This document shows, piece by piece, positions 60,635 through 64,000 of a DNA stretch of 64,000 bases (within the stretch, counting starts at the first letter, position 1; each line of letters begins with the position of its first letter). Source of the DNA: Cellulomonas endophytica (lineage in GTDB: Bacteria; Actinomycetota; Actinomycetes; Actinomycetales; Cellulomonadaceae); contig NZ_RWJX01000012.1 of the NCBI RefSeq assembly GCF_004123805.1, positions 1 to 64,000 on the forward strand, given 5' to 3'. The notes under the pieces were generated by a model that was not told the DNA's origin, ran no database searches, and saw only the letters and a list, made by a program, of their open reading frames with translations. The position numbers were made by a program, and so were the translations under genes.

Positions 60635-60952
60635 GTGGTCACGTTCCTCGGTTCAGTCCCAACAGGTCGATCCTTGGCGGAGGACCCGGGGGTGACGTCG
60701 AACCAGTCGGGCCTCCCGGGTCTGGCGGTTGTGCGTGAGGTGGTCGGCGCGCTATTGACGTGGGGGCTGGTGGCCTGCGTCGCGGGGCTGGTGGTCTCGG
60801 TGATCGTGTGGGCGCTGGCCTCGCGGCAGGGCAACTACGCCGCGTCCTCCAATGGGAAGAACGGGGTGCTGATCGCGGCCGGTGGGGCGCTGCTGATCGG
60901 TGGAGCGAATGCGATCGTGGCGTTCTTTTCCACTATGGGCTCGCGGATCTGA
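60635..60952 (+). CDS. DUF6112-like small membrane protein of a type IV secretion system
   Basis: 105 residues with two membrane helices (about 35-61 and 74-97), separated by a short polar loop (SRQGNYAASSNGKNG). Size, two-helix layout and position before a TrbL-like gene match the DUF6112/VirB2-like group of actinobacterial transfer clusters. GTG at 60635 has GGAGAGG 8 nt upstream, so the longer reading from 60605 is rejected. Confidence 0.75.
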   Translation: MVTFLGSVPTGRSLAEDPGVTSNQSGLPGLAVVREVVGALLTWGLVACVAGLVVSVIVWALASRQGNYAASSNGKNGVLIAAGGALLIGGANAIVAFFSTMGSRI

Positions 60953-60956
60953 GCGC

Positions 60957-62078
60957 ATGTCCGTCTCCGCGATCGATCCGTGCGTCGGCCCGATCGGGTT
61001 GGCCTGCGACGCGCTGACCGGTGTCCAGGGCGCGGCGTCGGACTACGTGCTGTCCGGTCTGGGGTCGGCGTTCTTGACGGGCGCCGCTCAGCTCGGTCAG
61101 TTGGCCCTGGCCGCATTGGATGCGACCACGACGGTGGACCTGTCGGTGGGATGGTTCCGGGCGAACGTGTCGGTGCTGACGGCGGTGGCGTTGCCGGTAC
61201 TAGTCGGGCTGTTCGTGGTGCAGGTGTTCACCTCGGTCCTGCGGCGCGAGCCCGGCGGCCTGGCCAGGGCACTCGTCGGTGTGGCGAAGGCGACGCTCGG
61301 TTGCGCACTCGCGCAGGCCGTGACGCAGCTGGCCCTGGTCGCGGTGGACGGGATCTGCGAGTTCATCGCCGCCCGCGCCGGCATGACGGTCGCGGCGGCG
61401 GCGGCGCAGTTCTTCGCCTTCGGCGCGTTGACGTCGGTGTCGCCGGCGTTGCAGCTGCTGCTGGGGTTCGTGCTGCAGGTCGGGTTCTTGCTGCTGTGGG
61501 GGGTGCTGCTCTTCCGCAAGGCAGCCCTGCTCGTGGTGGCGGTGTTCGCGCCGATCGCGTTCGCGGGGTCCGCGTGGGACGCCACCCGGGCCTGGACGCG
61601 CCGGTGGATCGAGGTCGTGGCGGCGTTGGTGTTCTGCAAGCTCGTCGTCGTCGTGGTCTTCGTCGTCGGCGCCTCCGCCTTCACCCGCGTCTCCCCCGCC
61701 ACGACCGACACCGGACCTGCTGCCCCGGGTAGCGCCGATACAGCGGTCGGGGCGTTGTCGGACGTGCTGGTGGGGGTGCTGCTGCTGGCGATCGCGGTGT
61801 GGGCGCCGTGGCTGACGTTCAAGTTCGTGCACTGGTCCGGGGTCGAGGCCGCCGCGATCATGACCGGTGCCGTCGCGGCGAACCCGATCAACCGCACCGC
61901 AAGGAGCGCGGCCACGACGGTGCGCTACGCGGCGCAGCAAGCCGTCATGTCCCAGGTCCTCGCTGGCGCCGGCAGCAAGCTGAAGCCTCCCCCCGCCGGC
62001 GCCACTGCCCCGCCTCGGCCGGCCGTAGCCGTCAGCACGCCACCCGCGCGGCCGGCTCGTCCTGGTGGCTCCTCGTGA
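60957..62078 (+). CDS. TrbL/VirB6-like polytopic membrane protein
   Basis: 373 residues. About six hydrophobic helices between residues 60 and 300. The arrangement of a helix bundle followed by a Pro/Ala-rich cytoplasmic tail (from about 335) is that of TrbL/VirB6-type channel proteins. The motif FRKAALLVVAVFAPIAFAGSAW is typical of the actinobacterial group. It starts 4 nt after the DUF6112-like stop, and the stop overlaps the next start. Confidence 0.8.
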   Translation: MSVSAIDPCVGPIGLACDALTGVQGAASDYVLSGLGSAFLTGAAQLGQLALAALDATTTVDLSVGWFRANVSVLTAVALPVLVGLFVVQVFTSVLRREPGGLARALVGVAKATLGCALAQAVTQLALVAVDGICEFIAARAGMTVAAAAAQFFAFGALTSVSPALQLLLGFVLQVGFLLLWGVLLFRKAALLVVAVFAPIAFAGSAWDATRAWTRRWIEVVAALVFCKLVVVVVFVVGASAFTRVSPATTDTGPAAPGSADTAVGALSDVLVGVLLLAIAVWAPWLTFKFVHWSGVEAAAIMTGAVAANPINRTARSAATTVRYAAQQAVMSQVLAGAGSKLKPPPAGATAPPRPAVAVSTPPARPARPGGSS

Positions 62079-63472
62079 GCGCGCCGGCGGGCAGGGTAGA
62101 GCCGGTGGTGTCGGCGCAGTTCGGGCGGCTACAGCACGGCGGAGTCCTGCTCGGGCTGCACCCGGCCCAGCTGGTCCTGGTCGCGACCGGACTCGTCGTC
62201 GCGGTCACCGGGGTCTACACCGCCGGCCCGACAGGTCTGGCGGTGGGAGCGCCCGTGTGGCTGACGCTGCTGGTCGCGGGGCTCGGCAGCGTGCGGGGCC
62301 GCCCGGTAGTGGCGTGGGTGCCGCTGCTGGCGACGTGGTCGGTGCGGCGCCTGACCGGCGCCACCACGGCTGTCACCTCCGTGCGCGACCGCACCCCTGC
62401 GCGCCTCGTCCTGCCGGGGTTGGGACGGCTCGAGGTTCAGCCCTGCCCAGCTCTGAAGGCGGTGCTGGTGGTCGATCGGGCGGCGGGGACGTGGACGGCG
62501 GTGCTGGCGCTGGAGCCGGCCGGGTTCGTGCTGGCGTCGCCGATTGAGCAGGTGCAGGCGGTGCAGGGCTGGGACCGGGTGCTGGGTGGCTTGTGTCGGC
62601 AGCCCGGAGTGGCCCGAGCTCAACTGCTGGTCCGTTCGAGGTCCGGGGGGTTGGCGCCGGCGCGGGCGTGGTGGCGCCAGCACACGACGACCGGTCCGGC
62701 CGCCGTTCTGGCCGACCTGCTCGACACGGCGTTCACCGACTCGGTGCGGCGCGAGCACCTGCTGGCCGTCGCCCTGCGCCCGCCCCGCGCCCGCAACCGG
62801 GCACTGCGGGTCGAGGCCTCCGGGCAGCAGCTAACCGGCGTCACCGACGCCCTGTCCGCTGCCGGGCTGCAGCCGGGTGCGTGGCTGGACGCGCCGGCTC
62901 TGGCCGCCGTCGTGGCCGCGGGGTACGACCCATCGGTTCAGGCGGCCCGGCTGGAGGACGTCGCGCCGACGGGCGTGGCCGAGACGTGGAGCGCCCTGCG
63001 GACGGAGGGGGCGGTGCACGCGACGTTCTGGGTCGCCGAGTGGCCCCGGGCCGCGGTGCATGCCGCGTTCTTGCAGCCGCTGCTGCTGGGTGAGGAGCCG
63101 GGCCGGTCGTGGTCGCTGATCGTCGAACCCATTCCCACCGGCCGTGCCCTGCGGGACATCCGCCGTGCCAAGGCCGAGCACGCCGCCGACGCGGTTCAGC
63201 GGCAACGGTGGGGGCAGATCGAGGACGCCTCGGTCACGGCGGAGGTGGCGGATCTGGCGCAGCGGGAGGCCGAGCTCGTCGCCGGACACGGCGACCTGCG
63301 CTTCACCGGCCTGCTCACTCTTACTGCCCCGACCGAGGAGGTCCTGGCTGCCCGGTGCGCGGCCGCGCAGACGGCGGCTGCGGCGTCGATGTGCGAGCTG
63401 CGGCGCCTGGTCGGGCAGCAAGGACTGGCCCATGCCGCGGCCGCCCTGCCCCTGGCCCGGGGTGTCCTGTGA
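62075..63472 (+). CDS. SCO6880-family type IV secretion-associated protein
   Basis: 465 residues. Two N-terminal membrane helices (about 28-65) followed by a large cytoplasmic domain. It resembles the SCO6880 family found before VirB4-like ATPases in actinomycete conjugative plasmids, by layout and by GRLQHGGVLLGLHPAQL at the N-terminus. The domain behaves like the N-terminal half of VirB4 split off as its own gene. GTG overlaps the TrbL stop (GTGA). Confidence 0.75.
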   Translation: MSAPAGRVEPVVSAQFGRLQHGGVLLGLHPAQLVLVATGLVVAVTGVYTAGPTGLAVGAPVWLTLLVAGLGSVRGRPVVAWVPLLATWSVRRLTGATTAVTSVRDRTPARLVLPGLGRLEVQPCPALKAVLVVDRAAGTWTAVLALEPAGFVLASPIEQVQAVQGWDRVLGGLCRQPGVARAQLLVRSRSGGLAPARAWWRQHTTTGPAAVLADLLDTAFTDSVRREHLLAVALRPPRARNRALRVEASGQQLTGVTDALSAAGLQPGAWLDAPALAAVVAAGYDPSVQAARLEDVAPTGVAETWSALRTEGAVHATFWVAEWPRAAVHAAFLQPLLLGEEPGRSWSLIVEPIPTGRALRDIRRAKAEHAADAVQRQRWGQIEDASVTAEVADLAQREAELVAGHGDLRFTGLLTLTAPTEEVLAARCAAAQTAAAASMCELRRLVGQQGLAHAAAALPLARGVL

Positions 63473-64000
63473 CCGCCTCGACCCCGTTCCGCACCCGGCC
63501 CGGGCGGTACCTCGCCGGGCCGGCGCTGCGGCTGCCCGCCCATCGGGCGTCCTCGGCGACCTTGGCCGGCGCCTACCCGTTCCTGGCACCCCCCGCGCAG
63601 ACCGAGGGGGTGCCGGTGGGGACGGACGCGTTGACCGGGGAGGTGTTCTGTTTCGACCCCTGGGCCCTGTACGCCACCGGTGCCCTCACCAACCCGAACG
63701 TCGCGCTCGCTGGGGTGATTGGGCACGGCAAGTCCACCTTGGCCAAGTCCTTGGCCTTCCGCTCGATCGCGGCGGGTCGGTCGGTGTTCGTGCCTGGCGA
63801 CCCCAAGGGCGAATGGGCCCCTCTGGCCGCGGCCGTCGGCGGGATTGTCGTCCGTCTTGGCCCCGGCCACTCCACCCGCCTGAATCCCCTCGACCTGCCC
63901 ACGGCAGCCGCCCTGCCTGCTACCGGTGCCCCCTCGTCGACGGGGGCGGCGGTGGCGGGGCGGGCGCAGCTGGTTGCGGCGATCGCCTCGGTCCTGCTGC
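63469..64000 (+). CDS. VirB4/TraC-like ATPase, N-terminal part, cut by window edge
   Basis: 177 residues visible. A Walker A GVIGHGKST lies at residues 82-90, within PNVALAG, and is followed by VPGDPKGEW, a motif typical of the FtsK/VirB4 DUF87 group. GTG overlaps the SCO6880-like stop. It would power the type IV secretion channel. The C-terminal domains and Walker B are beyond the window. Confidence 0.83.
   Translation, partial: MTASTPFRTRPGRYLAGPALRLPAHRASSATLAGAYPFLAPPAQTEGVPVGTDALTGEVFCFDPWALYATGALTNPNVALAGVIGHGKSTLAKSLAFRSIAAGRSVFVPGDPKGEWAPLAAAVGGIVVRLGPGHSTRLNPLDLPTAAALPATGAPSSTGAAVAGRAQLVAAIASVLL

Larger units (their letters stand above)
44984..64000. mobile_element. Integrated conjugative-type element (left end at tRNA, right end outside window)
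   Basis: Core genes end at the tRNA. What follows is an excisionase-like HTH gene, a sigma-like protein, a Tad pilus set, type IV secretion genes and an AT-richer defence-like gene, all accessory in type. Insertion at the 3' end of a tRNA gene is the usual mode of tyrosine-integrase elements. No integrase and no second copy of the tRNA 3' end is in view, so the boundary is inferred. Confidence 0.62.

Overview
The window reads as chromosome of a high-GC actinobacterium (Actinomycetota), entered about two thirds of the way along by an integrated mobile element. The case for Actinomycetota: RbpA, WhiA, OpcA, an ANTAR response regulator of the PdtaR type, many GTG starts, very dense GTGA/ATGA stop-start overlaps, and the class-typical blocks scpA-scpB-rluB, tkt-tal-zwf-opcA-pgl and uvrC-rapZ-yvcK-whiA. 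I cannot name the genus from the sequence alone.

Core region, positions 1-44983. On the minus strand lie xerD, a ParA-family ATPase, scpA, scpB and the 5' part of a pseudouridine synthase gene (chromosome segregation and condensation), next to ctaB (heme O synthesis). Divergent from ctaB is the pentose-phosphate operon tkt-tal-zwf-opcA-pgl. Facing it are rbpA, secG and the glycolytic genes tpiA-pgk-gap, then whiA-yvcK-rapZ-uvrC. Next come an OsmC-like gene, uvrA, a GH15 glycosidase with an MBL hydrolase, an acyl-CoA dehydrogenase, a YciI protein, two tandem terC genes behind a yybP-ykoY (Mn2+) riboswitch, uvrB, pcp, coaE, rpsA with a long leader, pfkA, a methyltransferase, polA, a thioesterase, a GNAT enzyme and an ANTAR response regulator. 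uvrA, uvrB, uvrC and polA, the excision-repair set, lie within 23 kb. All four have a -10 element 6-7 nt before the start codon, which implies leaderless mRNAs.

Element, from 44984 to beyond the right edge. A tRNA gene with anticodon CAA (short variable loop) marks the junction. After it come iterated 8-mers, an excisionase-like HTH gene, a sigma-like protein and a long plus-strand gene train. This train encodes a lipoprotein, a secreted protein, and a Tad/Flp pilus set (CpaB-like, CpaE-like, TadA, TadB, TadC, Flp-like pilin, two TadE, one TadG). It continues with a 1008-residue LysM-membrane-BTAD protein, then DUF6112-like, TrbL/VirB6-like, SCO6880-like and VirB4-like proteins of an actinobacterial type IV secretion system. 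Between the pilus half and the secretion half sits an AT-richer gene for a single-chain ABC/OLD-type ATPase fused to a DUF4435/TOPRIM-like domain, a probable antiphage cargo gene resembling a fused PARIS (AriA-AriB) system. The far end of the element and its integrase are not in the window.
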